64,000 nucleotides of DNA from contig NZ_JASZYV010000004.1 in the NCBI RefSeq assembly GCF_030316895.1, positions 186,001 through 250,000 on the forward strand, written 5' to 3'. This stretch comes from Variovorax dokdonensis. Lineage in GTDB: Bacteria; Pseudomonadota; Gammaproteobacteria; Burkholderiales; Burkholderiaceae_C. This document shows positions 38,637 to 47,778 of the stretch, in pieces. Numbering within the stretch: the first letter of the stretch is position 1; every line of letters starts with the position of its first letter. The position numbers and the translations under genes are program-made. The notes under the pieces are model-generated. The model did no database searches. It was not told the DNA's origin and saw nothing but the letters and a program-made list of their open reading frames with translations.

Positions 38637-39944
38637 ATGAGAGTCATTGTTCTGGGCGCCGGTGTCATTGGCGTGAACACCGCGTGGCACCTGCTGGAGC
38701 GCGGGCACGATGTCGCCTTGGTCGATCGCCAGAGCGACGCCGCGCTCGAAACGAGCTTTGCCAATGCCGGCCAGATTTCCGTGAGCTACTGCGAGCCCTG
38801 GGCCTGGCCCGGCGCACCGCTGCAGATCCTCAAGTGGATGGCGCAGTCAGAGGCGCCGCTGCTGTTCAAGCCAAGGGCCGACTGGCGGCAGTGGCGCTGG
38901 GGCCTGCAGTTCCTGGCCCAGTGCAACGAGCGCGCTTTTGCCCGCAATGTGCGTCAGTTGCTGGCCCTGGGCGCCTACAGCCAGCAGGCGCTGCACGAGA
39001 CGGTCGCGGCCACGGGCATCGAATACCACCGGATCACGCGCGGCATTGCGCACTACTTCTGCGACGCCCGTTCGTTGGACGTAGCCGGCCAGGCGGCAGA
39101 CATGATGCGCGGGCTCGGCGTCGAGCGCCGCGTGCTCGATCGCGATGCCCTGCTCGCCGTCGAGCCGGCGTTTCGCAGCTTTGCGCACCGCATCGTCGGC
39201 GGGACCTACACGCCCAGCGATGAGTCGGGCGACGCCCGCGTGTTCACCCAGGCCCTGACGCGGCTTTGCGCCGCCCGCGGGGCGCGCATGCTGTTCGGCC
39301 GCGACATCCAGAGCATCGAAGTGGAAGGCGGCGAGGCACGGGCGGTCTGGCTGTCCGCCGCGCGCGGCCAAAGTTCGGCCAGCAACGACATGCGCCTGCA
39401 GGCCGACGCCATCGTGGTCGCCTGTGGCTCGTGGACCGCGCCGCTGCTGCGGCCGCTGGGCATCGATCTGCCGATCTATCCCGGCAAGGGCTACAGCGCG
39501 AGCCTGCCCATCCTGCGGCCGGAAGCCGCTCCCTGGATCAGCACCATTGACGACGAGATGCATTGCGCCTTTACCCGCATGGGCGACGTGCTGCGCGTGG
39601 CCGGCACCATCGAGTTGAACGGCTATGACTTGTCGCTGGACACGCCGCTCGCCCGCACCCGCTGCGAGATGCTGGTGCGGCGGGTGGAACAGGTGCTGCC
39701 CGGCGTGTGCGACACGCGCACCCAAAGCCAGGGTGGCACGCCGAACTTCTGGACCGGCCTGCGACCGGCGACACCCACCAACATCCCGATCATCGGCCGC
39801 ACCCGCGTGCGCGGGCTGTGGGTGAATGCGGGCCATGGCACGCTGGGCTGGACGCATGCGGCCGGCTCTGGCAAGGCGATAGCGGCATTGATCAGCGGCG
39901 AGCGCGCGCCGATTCGCGACTTTGCTTTTCACGGGATGGACTGA
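38637..39944 (+). CDS. dadA: D-amino acid dehydrogenase-like FAD oxidoreductase
   Basis: This 435-aa flavoprotein has the N-terminal FAD loop VLGAGVIGVNTAWHLLERG and the DadA-type SFANAGQISVSYCEPWA block, plus a C-terminal VNAGHGTLGWTHAAGSGK block. It matches the small subunit of D-amino-acid dehydrogenase (oxidising D-amino acids to oxo-acids, membrane-associated electron transfer). Substrate range is unknown, so dadA is a family-level symbol. It lies just upstream of the SpmA/SpmB-like gene. Confidence 0.88.
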   Translation: MRVIVLGAGVIGVNTAWHLLERGHDVALVDRQSDAALETSFANAGQISVSYCEPWAWPGAPLQILKWMAQSEAPLLFKPRADWRQWRWGLQFLAQCNERAFARNVRQLLALGAYSQQALHETVAATGIEYHRITRGIAHYFCDARSLDVAGQAADMMRGLGVERRVLDRDALLAVEPAFRSFAHRIVGGTYTPSDESGDARVFTQALTRLCAARGARMLFGRDIQSIEVEGGEARAVWLSAARGQSSASNDMRLQADAIVVACGSWTAPLLRPLGIDLPIYPGKGYSASLPILRPEAAPWISTIDDEMHCAFTRMGDVLRVAGTIELNGYDLSLDTPLARTRCEMLVRRVEQVLPGVCDTRTQSQGGTPNFWTGLRPATPTNIPIIGRTRVRGLWVNAGHGTLGWTHAAGSGKAIAALISGERAPIRDFAFHGMD

Positions 39945-39946
39945 AC

Positions 39947-41173
39947 GTGCTCAACGGCTTGTGGCTCGGCTTCTTCGTGACGGCGGCGCTGGCCGCCCTG
40001 GTGCGATGGCTCGGCGGAGACCCCAGCGTGTTCGCCGCCATGGTCGAAAGCCTGTTCGCGATGGCCCGGCTATCGGTCGAGGTGATGGTGCTGTTGTTTG
40101 GCACGCTCACCCTGTGGCTGGGATTCCTGCGCATCGCCGAGGCGGCCGGCCTGGTCGCGCTGCTCGCCCGCGCGCTGGGGCCGCTGTTCGCGCGGCTGAT
40201 GCCCCAGGTGCCGCCCGGGCATCCGGCGCTGGGCCTCATCACGCTCAACTTCGCGGCCAACGCACTGGGCCTGGACAACGCGGCGACACCGATCGGCCTG
40301 AAGGCGATGCGCGAACTGCAGTCGCTCAACCCGAACCCCAAGGAGGCGACCAATGCGCAGATCCTGTTCCTGGTGCTCAATGCGTCATCGCTCACGCTGC
40401 TGCCGGTGAGCATCTTCGTGTATCGCGCGCAGCAAGGCGCGGCCGATCCGACGCTGGTGTTCCTGCCCATCCTTCTGGCCACCTGCGCATCGACCGTGGC
40501 CGGGCTGTTGGCGGTCGCGCTGATGCAGCGCATCCGGCTCTGGGACCCGGTCGTGCTCGCCTACCTGCTGCCGGCCGCGCTGGCGCTGGGCGGTTTTCTG
40601 GCGCTGCTCGCAAGCCTCGGCGCAGCGGCGCTGGCCGCACTGTCGTCGCTGCTGGGCAACCTGGCGCTCTTCGGCATGATCCTGATGTTTCTTCTGGTGG
40701 GTGCCTGGCGCCGCGTGGGCGTGTACGAACGCTTCGTCGAGGGCGCCAAGGAAGGCTTCGACGTCGCCAAGAACCTGCTGCCCTACCTGGTGGCCATGCT
40801 GTGCGCCATTGGCGTTCTGCGTGCGTCCGGCGCCCTGGACTACGTGCTCGGCGGCGTGCGCTGGCTTGCGGACCACGCCGGATGGGACACGCGCTTCGTC
40901 GATGCGCTGCCGACCGCGCTGGTCAAGCCGTTTTCAGGCAGCGCCGCGCGGGCGCTGCTCATCGAGACGATGCAGAGCCAGGGCGTCGACAGCTTCGCAG
41001 CGCTGGTGGCGGCCACCATCCAGGGCAGCACCGAAACCACCTTCTACGTGCTGGCCGTGTATTTCGGCGCGGTGGGCATCCAGCGCGCGCGACATGCGGT
41101 GGGTTGTGCCCTGCTGGCCGACCTGGCCGGCGTCGTTGCGGCCATCGGCGTGTGCTACTGGTTCTTCGGTTGA
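39947..41173 (+). CDS. SpmA/SpmB-like nucleoside-recognition (gate domain) fusion
   Basis: The GTG start at 39947 is only 2 bp past the dadA-like stop, giving 408 aa. The protein has many hydrophobic segments. The first half resembles SpmA (LNFAANALGLDNAATPIGLKAM) and the second half SpmB (VKPFSGSAARALLIETM and ATIQGSTETTFYVLAVYFG). Both halves belong to the nucleoside-recognition/gate domain family. In Bacillus SpmA/B act in spore core dehydration. Fused proteins occur in non-sporulating proteobacteria, with unknown transport roles. Confidence 0.88.
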   Translation: MLNGLWLGFFVTAALAALVRWLGGDPSVFAAMVESLFAMARLSVEVMVLLFGTLTLWLGFLRIAEAAGLVALLARALGPLFARLMPQVPPGHPALGLITLNFAANALGLDNAATPIGLKAMRELQSLNPNPKEATNAQILFLVLNASSLTLLPVSIFVYRAQQGAADPTLVFLPILLATCASTVAGLLAVALMQRIRLWDPVVLAYLLPAALALGGFLALLASLGAAALAALSSLLGNLALFGMILMFLLVGAWRRVGVYERFVEGAKEGFDVAKNLLPYLVAMLCAIGVLRASGALDYVLGGVRWLADHAGWDTRFVDALPTALVKPFSGSAARALLIETMQSQGVDSFAALVAATIQGSTETTFYVLAVYFGAVGIQRARHAVGCALLADLAGVVAAIGVCYWFFG

Positions 41174-41289
41174 TGGGTGGCCCGGCCGGACCATTTGTCA
41201 CAGCTTCACACCCCCACGGACGCAGACAACTGGACGATCGGCCAGAATAGACGCCCTCTGCGTCGGCGCAGCCAGAACCAGAACATTCA

Positions 41290-41799
41290 GTGAGTCCACC
41301 CCGCAAGGCCCAGTCGCCCGCTTTCAGCAGCACCGAATTCCGCATCGCCCTCGGCATGTTTGCCACGGGCGTGACGATCGTCACCGCACGTGCTGCCGAT
41401 GGCGCGCTGGTCGGGCTGACCGCCAATTCCTTCAACTCGGTGTCGCTGTCGCCGCCGCTGGTGCTGTGGAGCCTGTCGCGCAGCGCGGGCTCGATGCCCA
41501 CCCTGAGCGCCGGTTCGCACTACGCCATCAACATCCTCGCCGCCGACCAGATGACGCTGGCCGAGCGATTCGCCACGCGCAACATCGACCGCTGGGCCGA
41601 TGTCCAGTTCGAAGTGGGCGTGGGTGGAGCGCCGGTGCTGGCTGGCGCCGCAGCCAGCTTCGAATGCTTCAACCGCAGCCGCTACGAGGAAGGCGACCAC
41701 GTCATCTTCGTCGGCGAGGTGGAGCGATGCGCCCACCGTGTCGGCGCGTCGCCGCTCCTGTTCCACGGCGGCCGCTACTACACCGAGCATCCCCTGTGA
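41290..41799 (+). CDS. Flavin reductase family protein
   Basis: This 169-aa protein starts with GTG at 41290. It has the flavin reductase-like split-barrel fold: residues 20-40 carry RIALGMFATGVTIVTA, followed by GLTANSFNSVSLSPPLVLWSL and a C-terminal HGGRYY. Such proteins supply reduced FMN/FAD to two-component monooxygenases. No partner oxygenase is adjacent. Confidence 0.9.
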   Translation: MSPPRKAQSPAFSSTEFRIALGMFATGVTIVTARAADGALVGLTANSFNSVSLSPPLVLWSLSRSAGSMPTLSAGSHYAINILAADQMTLAERFATRNIDRWADVQFEVGVGGAPVLAGAAASFECFNRSRYEEGDHVIFVGEVERCAHRVGASPLLFHGGRYYTEHPL

Positions 41800-41827
41800 T
41801 GCCGCACCGAAACCCGCGCACCGCTTC

Positions 41828-42718
41828 ATGATCGCCCGCAAGGACCACCTCGACACCCTCGCCGTCTCGCTCCTCATCGCCTGCTGTGCGTTCTGGGGGC
41901 TGCAGCAGATCCTCATCAAGACCACGGTCACCGAAGTGCCACCGATGTGGCAGGCCTCCATCCGCATGGGCGGCGCGGTGGTGCTGCTGTGGCTGTGGTG
42001 CACAGCGCGCGGCGTCAAGCTGTTCGAGCGCGATGGAACGCTCGCGGGCGGCTTGCTGGCGGGCCTGCTCTTCGCGGCCGAGTTCGTCTGCATCTACATC
42101 GGGCTGCAGCACACGAGCGCGTCGCGCCTGACGGTGTTTCTCTACACGTCGCCCTTCTGGGTGGCCGTGCTGCTGCCGCGATTCGTGCCGGCCGAGCGCT
42201 TGCGCATGGCGCAGTGGGTGGGGCTGGCCATCGCGTTCTCGGGCGTGGTGCTCGCGTTCTCCGAGAGCCTGGGCCACAGCCAGCCCGGGCAGTTGCTCGG
42301 TGACGCATTGGCACTGGCGGCAGGTGCGCTCTGGGGCCTGACGACCATCGCCATCCGTTCCACGCGTCTGGCCACCGCCAGCGCGGAAAAGACGCTCTTC
42401 TATCAAATCGCCGTGACGGCGGCCGTCACGCCCGTGCTTTCGCTGTTGATGGGCGAGCACTGGTCGGTGACCTACTCGGGCTATGCCTGGATGTCGATCG
42501 GCCTGCAGACGGTGATCGGCGCCTTTGCCAGCTACCTGGCCTGGATGTGGATGCTGCGGCACTACCCGGCCACGCGCATCTCGTCCTTCACCTTCCTGAC
42601 ACCGCTGTTCGCGCTGGTCTTCGGCGTGGCGCTGCTCAAGGAGCCGCTGACGCTGCAACTGGTGCTGGCGCTGTGCGGCGTGGGCCTGGGCATTCTGCTG
42701 GTCAACCGCCGCGCCTGA
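41828..42718 (+). CDS. DMT-family transporter (EamA)
   Basis: This 296-aa membrane protein has about ten hydrophobic segments in two EamA repeats, each starting near a conserved LxxAxxWG-type region (ACCAFWGLQQ and AAGALWGLTT). It ends with Arg residues in the cytoplasm. Drug/metabolite exporters of this type move small metabolites; the substrate is unknown. It follows the flavin reductase gene by 28 bp. Confidence 0.9.
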   Translation: MIARKDHLDTLAVSLLIACCAFWGLQQILIKTTVTEVPPMWQASIRMGGAVVLLWLWCTARGVKLFERDGTLAGGLLAGLLFAAEFVCIYIGLQHTSASRLTVFLYTSPFWVAVLLPRFVPAERLRMAQWVGLAIAFSGVVLAFSESLGHSQPGQLLGDALALAAGALWGLTTIAIRSTRLATASAEKTLFYQIAVTAAVTPVLSLLMGEHWSVTYSGYAWMSIGLQTVIGAFASYLAWMWMLRHYPATRISSFTFLTPLFALVFGVALLKEPLTLQLVLALCGVGLGILLVNRRA

Positions 42719-42761
42719 TGCGGCACGCGCGTTCCACCGTCTGACGAAAGAAAATCTCGCC

Positions 42762-43631
42762 ATGCTCCGCCGAATCCTTCCCGCCCCCGCAAAGATGCCA
42801 TCGAACCTGGCACGACTGGCGCTGTCGGGTTCGGCGGCGGCGCTGGGCGGCATCCTGACCTACTGGACCTTCCTGGCCCTGCGGCAAGGCCACATCCTGT
42901 TCAACTCGCGCGAGTTGCCGGTGGTCCATTTGTCGGACGATTTCTCGGTCTATTCGCACGACGTGCCTGGCGGCAAGGTGCGCGGCTACGTCTACCACCC
43001 CGACGGCGAAGACGCGCTGCGCGACCTGTTCATCTACTTCGCCGGCCGAGGCGAAGACGTGCGCGCCACCTCGAAGGTATTGCACCGGTTGCCCGAAGGC
43101 TTCGGGTTCGCGGCCGCCAACTACCGTGGCGTGGCGGATTCCCAGGGCGAGCCGTCGGAGCTGGCCTCCATCGAAGATGCGATCATGTTCTCCGAGCACC
43201 TGCGCGAGCGCTTTCCGGGCGTGCGGCTGCACGTGGTCGGCCGCAGCCTCGGTACCGGCGTGGCGATCCAGCTGGTCGCCAAGCGAGACCACTTCACCAG
43301 CCTGCAACTCGTCACGCCCTACGACTCGATGCTCGAAGTGGCGAAGCGCCGCTTTCCGCTGGTGCCGCTGTCGCTGCTGCTGCGCAACCGCTTCGAGTCG
43401 CTGCGCCACTGCCGCGAGGTGGCGGCCAAGACGCAGATCCTGCTGGCCCAGTCGGACGAAGTCGTGCTTGCGGAGCGATCGCAGAAACTGATCGACGCCT
43501 GGCCGACCGCCGTGACCGTCGAGACCATCGGCGAGTCCGATCACCACAACATCATGCAGTTGGAAGAAACCTGGCTGCGGCTGTTGGACTTCGCGCTCTC
43601 AGAAATCATGCCCGAGCCCAAGGCGGCCTGA
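42762..43631 (+). CDS. Alpha/beta hydrolase (membrane-anchored)
   Basis: This 289-aa protein has an N-terminal hydrophobic segment (residues about 19-40) acting as signal anchor. The alpha/beta-hydrolase core carries the nucleophile elbow GRSLGTG (Ser in VVGRSLGTGVA) and the NYRGVADSQGEPSE oxyanion region, with a terminal catalytic His candidate in SDHHNIM. It resembles BEM46/serine aminopeptidase-type hydrolases. Its substrate is unknown. Confidence 0.88.
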   Translation: MLRRILPAPAKMPSNLARLALSGSAAALGGILTYWTFLALRQGHILFNSRELPVVHLSDDFSVYSHDVPGGKVRGYVYHPDGEDALRDLFIYFAGRGEDVRATSKVLHRLPEGFGFAAANYRGVADSQGEPSELASIEDAIMFSEHLRERFPGVRLHVVGRSLGTGVAIQLVAKRDHFTSLQLVTPYDSMLEVAKRRFPLVPLSLLLRNRFESLRHCREVAAKTQILLAQSDEVVLAERSQKLIDAWPTAVTVETIGESDHHNIMQLEETWLRLLDFALSEIMPEPKAA

Positions 43632-43663
43632 CGGGCGGACAGATGGACGGGCGGCGTGCCGCC

Positions 43664-44560
43664 TCACTGCGGCTTGGCCTGATCCATCAGCACCTCGACC
43701 ACGCGCGCCACGGCGCCGCCCTTTGCCTCATCGGCGCGATAGCCGATGACCAGCTGCCGGGTCAGGCGCGGGCTGAGGGGCAGCACGCGCACCCGAGGAT
43801 CGATCTGCGCTTCGTCGCCCTTTCGCAGCGGAAGAAGCGCCGCGCCATACCCAGCCTCCACGAGTCCGCGCATGGCCACGTCGTAGTTGTGCTCCAGGCG
43901 CGGACGCGGCGAGAACCCTGCCTTGCCGAACCACTCCATCGTCAGCGCATACATGCGGGTGAAGGGCTCGTTCATGATCAGCGGCTGCGCTGCGAGCCAG
44001 GCCGCCGTGGCGCGCTTGGGCGAGCGCCACGATGCAGGCACCAGCGCATGCATTTCGTGGCGCATCCACGGTGCGAATCGCACACCCGGCAGCGAAGGCT
44101 GCGGCAGCGAGACCAGCGCCACATCGACGGTTCCGGCCAGCAGCCCGGCCGCCGAGGCGTCGGAGCCGATGAAGCGGGGTGAAACCTCGATGCCCGGATA
44201 GCGCTGCGCGAGCAGTTCGAACGCCGGCGGCAAGACATCCACCACGATGCCCGTCGTGCTCACGCCCAGGCGCACGCGGCCCTCGAGCCCGGCGTGGAGC
44301 CGACGGCTCGCATCGACGGCGTCGTCCACATCGCGCAGCAGCCGCCTTCCGCGCTCGACCAGTTCAGCGCCCGCAGCGGTCGGGTGCACGCGGCGGGCGC
44401 CCCGGTGCATCAGCGGCACACCCAGGCGCGCTTCCAACTCGCTCACGTGAAGACTGACCGTCGGCTGTGCCAGATGCAAAGCCTGCGCAGCGGCCGAGAA
44501 GCTGCCCAGGTCGGAGATGGTGATCAGCGTCTGCAGCTGGTCGAGGTTGATCTGACGCAT
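43664..44560 (-). CDS. LysR-family transcriptional regulator
   Basis: This 298-aa regulator has the HTH at residues about 15-60 (FSAAAQALHLAQPTVSLHVSELEARLG) and a typical LysR substrate-binding half (RVRLGVSTTGIVVDVLPP, PLIMNEPFTRMY). It is divergent from the DUF1127 gene and converges with the alpha/beta hydrolase. Its targets are unknown. Confidence 0.9.
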   Translation of the reverse strand: MRQINLDQLQTLITISDLGSFSAAAQALHLAQPTVSLHVSELEARLGVPLMHRGARRVHPTAAGAELVERGRRLLRDVDDAVDASRRLHAGLEGRVRLGVSTTGIVVDVLPPAFELLAQRYPGIEVSPRFIGSDASAAGLLAGTVDVALVSLPQPSLPGVRFAPWMRHEMHALVPASWRSPKRATAAWLAAQPLIMNEPFTRMYALTMEWFGKAGFSPRPRLEHNYDVAMRGLVEAGYGAALLPLRKGDEAQIDPRVRVLPLSPRLTRQLVIGYRADEAKGGAVARVVEVLMDQAKPQ

Positions 44561-44674
44561 CAGGCATTCTGATCTGGATCTTCAGAACTCTCAACTTTGA
44601 TGATGGCGCGATTGGCGGGATCATGGCGACTCGCTGCTTTCCATCCGCATCCGATTCCCGACCTGGGAGCCACC

Positions 44675-44896
44675 ATGAACACCGTCGCCCTGCACCTGCC
44701 CTCGACCCTCACGCTACGTCTTCTGCCGCTCCTCACGGCGTTGAGGCGACACGTCGACGCATGGCGTGCGCATGCGCACGAGCGCCGGCGAATGGCTGCG
44801 GAACTTCGCATGCTGGCGGCTCTGGACCAGCATGATCTCAACGATCTCGGCGTGGGGCGAAGCGAGCTCGGCTATTGGGCCACGCGCCCTCGCTGA
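44675..44896 (+). CDS. DUF1127 domain protein
   Basis: The ATG at 44675, with GGGAG 5-9 bp upstream, gives 73 aa, shorter than the longest open frame (from 44597). The C-terminal third is the DUF1127 motif: LRMLAALDQHDLNDLGVGRSELGYW. Such short basic proteins occur in many proteobacteria and bind RNA or phosphate-stress regulators in some species. It is divergent from the LysR gene. Confidence 0.85.
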   Translation: MNTVALHLPSTLTLRLLPLLTALRRHVDAWRAHAHERRRMAAELRMLAALDQHDLNDLGVGRSELGYWATRPR

Positions 44897-44981
44897 GCCC
44901 AGCCGAGCGGCCCCCGCCGCTCATTCCCATATGCCCGAGACTTGAACGAAGGCGCGAGTATGCTCGGGCGCCTCGGCGGCG

Positions 44982-45908
44982 ATGGATCGCCGCCCTGCCC
45001 TCCCTTCCCTGGACATGCTCCCACCCGGAACCCTGCGCGGCATCGTCGCCATGCTCGCCGCCTGCGCCGCCTTTGCCTGCATGGATTCGCTGCTGAAGAT
45101 CCTGTCGGGCAGTTTCGCGCCGGCGCAGGTGACCGCGCTGCGTGGTCTCACGTCGCTGCCGCTCGTCTGCCTGTACGTGGCCTGGCAGCGCGAGACCGGA
45201 ACGCTGTTCGCCAAAGGACTGCGCTGGCGCCTGCACCTGTTGCGCGGCGCACTCACGGTGCTGATGCTGATCCTGTTCACCTATGGATTGAAGACGCTTG
45301 GCCTGGCCGAGGCCTACACGCTCACCTTCATCGCGCCGCTGGTCATCACCCTCCTGTCGGTGCCACTGCTGGGCGAGCGGGTGCATGCGCGGCACTGGAT
45401 CGCCATCGCCTTCGGCTTCTGCGGCGTGGTGGTGGCGCTTCGGCCTGAGGGTGGTGCCTTCATGTCGATGGGCGCGCTGGCCATCCTGGCGGCGGCCGTC
45501 TGCTATGCACTTTCGAACGTGCTCGGCCGACTGGTGAGCCGCACCGAGCCGAACTCCACATTGATCTTCTGGACCACGCTGAGCCTGGCACTGGGTGGCA
45601 GCCTGCTGGCCGCGCCCCAATGGACGCCGCTGCGCGCCGAGCACACCGGCCTGCTGCTGGGCCTGGCGGTCAGCGGCTTCCTGGGACAACTGGCGATTGC
45701 CGAAGCCTTCCGCCACGGGCAGGCCGCCGCCATCGCGCCCTTCGAATACAGCGCACTGGCCTGGGCCATCGCGCTCGACTGGCTGATCTGGCGCACGGTG
45801 CCGGATGCGTGGACGCTCGGCGGCGGCGCCATCATCATCGCCAGCGGCCTGTACCTGGCGCGGCACGAGGCGCCGCGCACGGTGCCGGCACAGTCAGCCG
45901 CACCCTGA
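44982..45908 (+). CDS. DMT-family transporter (EamA)
   Basis: This 308-aa membrane protein has about ten hydrophobic segments in two EamA repeats (AACAAFACMDSLLKIL, and AAAVCYALSNVLGRL in the second). A 12-residue hydrophilic start (MDRRPALPSLDM) may be replaced by the internal ATG that gives MLPPGTLRG. The product should be a metabolite exporter or permease of unknown substrate. Confidence 0.88.
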   Translation: MDRRPALPSLDMLPPGTLRGIVAMLAACAAFACMDSLLKILSGSFAPAQVTALRGLTSLPLVCLYVAWQRETGTLFAKGLRWRLHLLRGALTVLMLILFTYGLKTLGLAEAYTLTFIAPLVITLLSVPLLGERVHARHWIAIAFGFCGVVVALRPEGGAFMSMGALAILAAAVCYALSNVLGRLVSRTEPNSTLIFWTTLSLALGGSLLAAPQWTPLRAEHTGLLLGLAVSGFLGQLAIAEAFRHGQAAAIAPFEYSALAWAIALDWLIWRTVPDAWTLGGGAIIIASGLYLARHEAPRTVPAQSAAP

Positions 45909-45987
45909 CGCGCACGCAAGGGCTGCGGGCGGCCCTAAAGCTTTCCTGGTTGCTGCCGATAGGCAGGAGGCAACCACTGGAAAACCT

Positions 45988-47778
45988 ATGCCGCCCCCAT
46001 CCGACTTCTCTTTCGCGCCCCAACCTGCTCGGGCGGAACGCCAACGCCAGGAAGGCCGGGCTCGGCATCGGCTGGTGGTCAGCGCGATCATGGCCGCACT
46101 CCTCACCGCATGCGGAGGTGGTGGCGGTGGTGGTGGAACTGGTGGAAGCGTCGGTGGCGCTGACGCCGCCGGGCCGAGCACCGCATCCCAAGGGGTGACC
46201 ACGCTGAGCGCCGCCTGCAGCGCCTGCGGCGCGGTCGACGATCGAACCTATGCCGGCGCCGGAACCGGGGTTTGGCAGGTGTCGAACACATCGGGCGCCG
46301 CGGCCGACTTTCCGGTGGCCATCGACGGCCTGCAGGGCCAATCGGTCACGCTGGTCTTCACCAACGAAACCGAGTCTGCCGTCGCCATGCCGTCGCTGCA
46401 GGTCCTGGCGGACACCACCAGCGTCCTGCCCAGCGCCACGCTGCTCGCCAAGACATCGCTGCCGCAGGCCACGAACACCGCATCAGGTGTTTTGCATGAC
46501 CAGATGGATGCGCGCGACCGCTCCGCCATCGACGCCTTCAACCGCAGCGGCTTCGAGCAGCACCTGAACACCGCACCGGCGCCAGCGCGGCACACGCAGC
46601 TTTCCGCGCTGAAGGCCGTCGTCACCTACGGCGTCGGCCAGCAGCGGACGGTGTACCTGAGCGACCAATCGCAGCGGACCGTGCAACTGGCGCGTCAGCG
46701 GTTGGCCGGCGACGGGACCACGATCAACGTGTGGGTGGAAACCAGCGAACTGCGCGCCGATCGGGTTTCCGATGCGCTCGTCTCGCGGATCGACAACGCC
46801 TTCGGCGGCGCAGGCGGCGTCTACGACATGCTGCTCAAGGTCGGCGGTCCGCTGTGGGGGCCGCATTCGCAGGCGTCGCTGATCGACGGCAGCGGGCAAC
46901 CCATCGACCTCTTCTTCGTCAACTTCGACCACAACGCACAGCCTTATGGCCTGGGTGGCTACTTCTGGGCCTTGAACAACTTCCGCAAGGGCAGCAGCGG
47001 CCTGCTCGCCCAAAGCAACGAATCGATCGGCATGTTCATGGACACGGAGACCATGTACCTGGACGGCGAACAAGGCCTCAAGCAAGTGGTCACGGCGCTG
47101 GCGCACGAAGGCACGCACATGCAGAACTTCTACCGCCGCGGCGTGTTGCTCGGCGCGCAGTACACCTTCGACACCTGGCTGGAAGAGATGACGGCCATGA
47201 TGATGGAGGACTGGGCCAGCTACGCGCTGGACCCGAGCCACAACGCGATCCGCGACGTGCGCTTTCCTTACTACCTGAGCTGGCGCAACACCGGCAGCTA
47301 CAACTGCAGCCTGATCGACTGGACGCCCATGGGTGCCGATTGCGAGAGCTATGCGGTCAACGGCTCCTTCGGCGGCTATCTCAACCGGCAGTTCGGCCTG
47401 GGCTTCTATGAATCGCTGCTGCGCAACACCGGCGAGACCGACTCGGTGGCGATGCTGGACAAGGCCATTCGCGCGCAACGGGCCGATTCGGGCCTGGGCA
47501 AGGAGCTGCGCCAGTTCGCTTCCGCGTCGGCCGGCCTCGTGCCGCTGAGTTCCGGCGTGGCGCCCTACAGCATGCCGGCGCGCAGCGACGACGGGCTGCA
47601 TCTGGTTGCCGTCGATCCGCACGCCATCGGTGAAAGCATGCGGCGCCTGCCGCAATCGGTGCCGGCCGAGCTCAAGGGCCTGGCCAGCCTGCCCGTGTCA
47701 CGCTCGCGCCGCGTCGGCACCTATGCCGAAACGGTGCGCGTGCCGCCGGGAACGACGTTGACGGTGGTGGTGAACTAG
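45988..47778 (+). CDS. M30-like metallopeptidase lipoprotein
   Basis: This 596-aa protein has a long N-terminal tail, then a signal segment ending in lipobox LLTAC (Cys42) and a poly-Gly/Ser run. A beta-rich region follows. The zinc site is HEGTH (His373, Glu374, His377) in ALAHEGTHMQNFYRRG, with a third-ligand candidate Glu in WLEEMTAMMMEDWASYAL. This matches the M30 (hyicolysin-type) family. It is predicted to be a surface or periplasmic protease. An internal GTG just before the signal core could also be the start. Confidence 0.8.
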   Translation: MPPPSDFSFAPQPARAERQRQEGRARHRLVVSAIMAALLTACGGGGGGGGTGGSVGGADAAGPSTASQGVTTLSAACSACGAVDDRTYAGAGTGVWQVSNTSGAAADFPVAIDGLQGQSVTLVFTNETESAVAMPSLQVLADTTSVLPSATLLAKTSLPQATNTASGVLHDQMDARDRSAIDAFNRSGFEQHLNTAPAPARHTQLSALKAVVTYGVGQQRTVYLSDQSQRTVQLARQRLAGDGTTINVWVETSELRADRVSDALVSRIDNAFGGAGGVYDMLLKVGGPLWGPHSQASLIDGSGQPIDLFFVNFDHNAQPYGLGGYFWALNNFRKGSSGLLAQSNESIGMFMDTETMYLDGEQGLKQVVTALAHEGTHMQNFYRRGVLLGAQYTFDTWLEEMTAMMMEDWASYALDPSHNAIRDVRFPYYLSWRNTGSYNCSLIDWTPMGADCESYAVNGSFGGYLNRQFGLGFYESLLRNTGETDSVAMLDKAIRAQRADSGLGKELRQFASASAGLVPLSSGVAPYSMPARSDDGLHLVAVDPHAIGESMRRLPQSVPAELKGLASLPVSRSRRVGTYAETVRVPPGTTLTVVVN

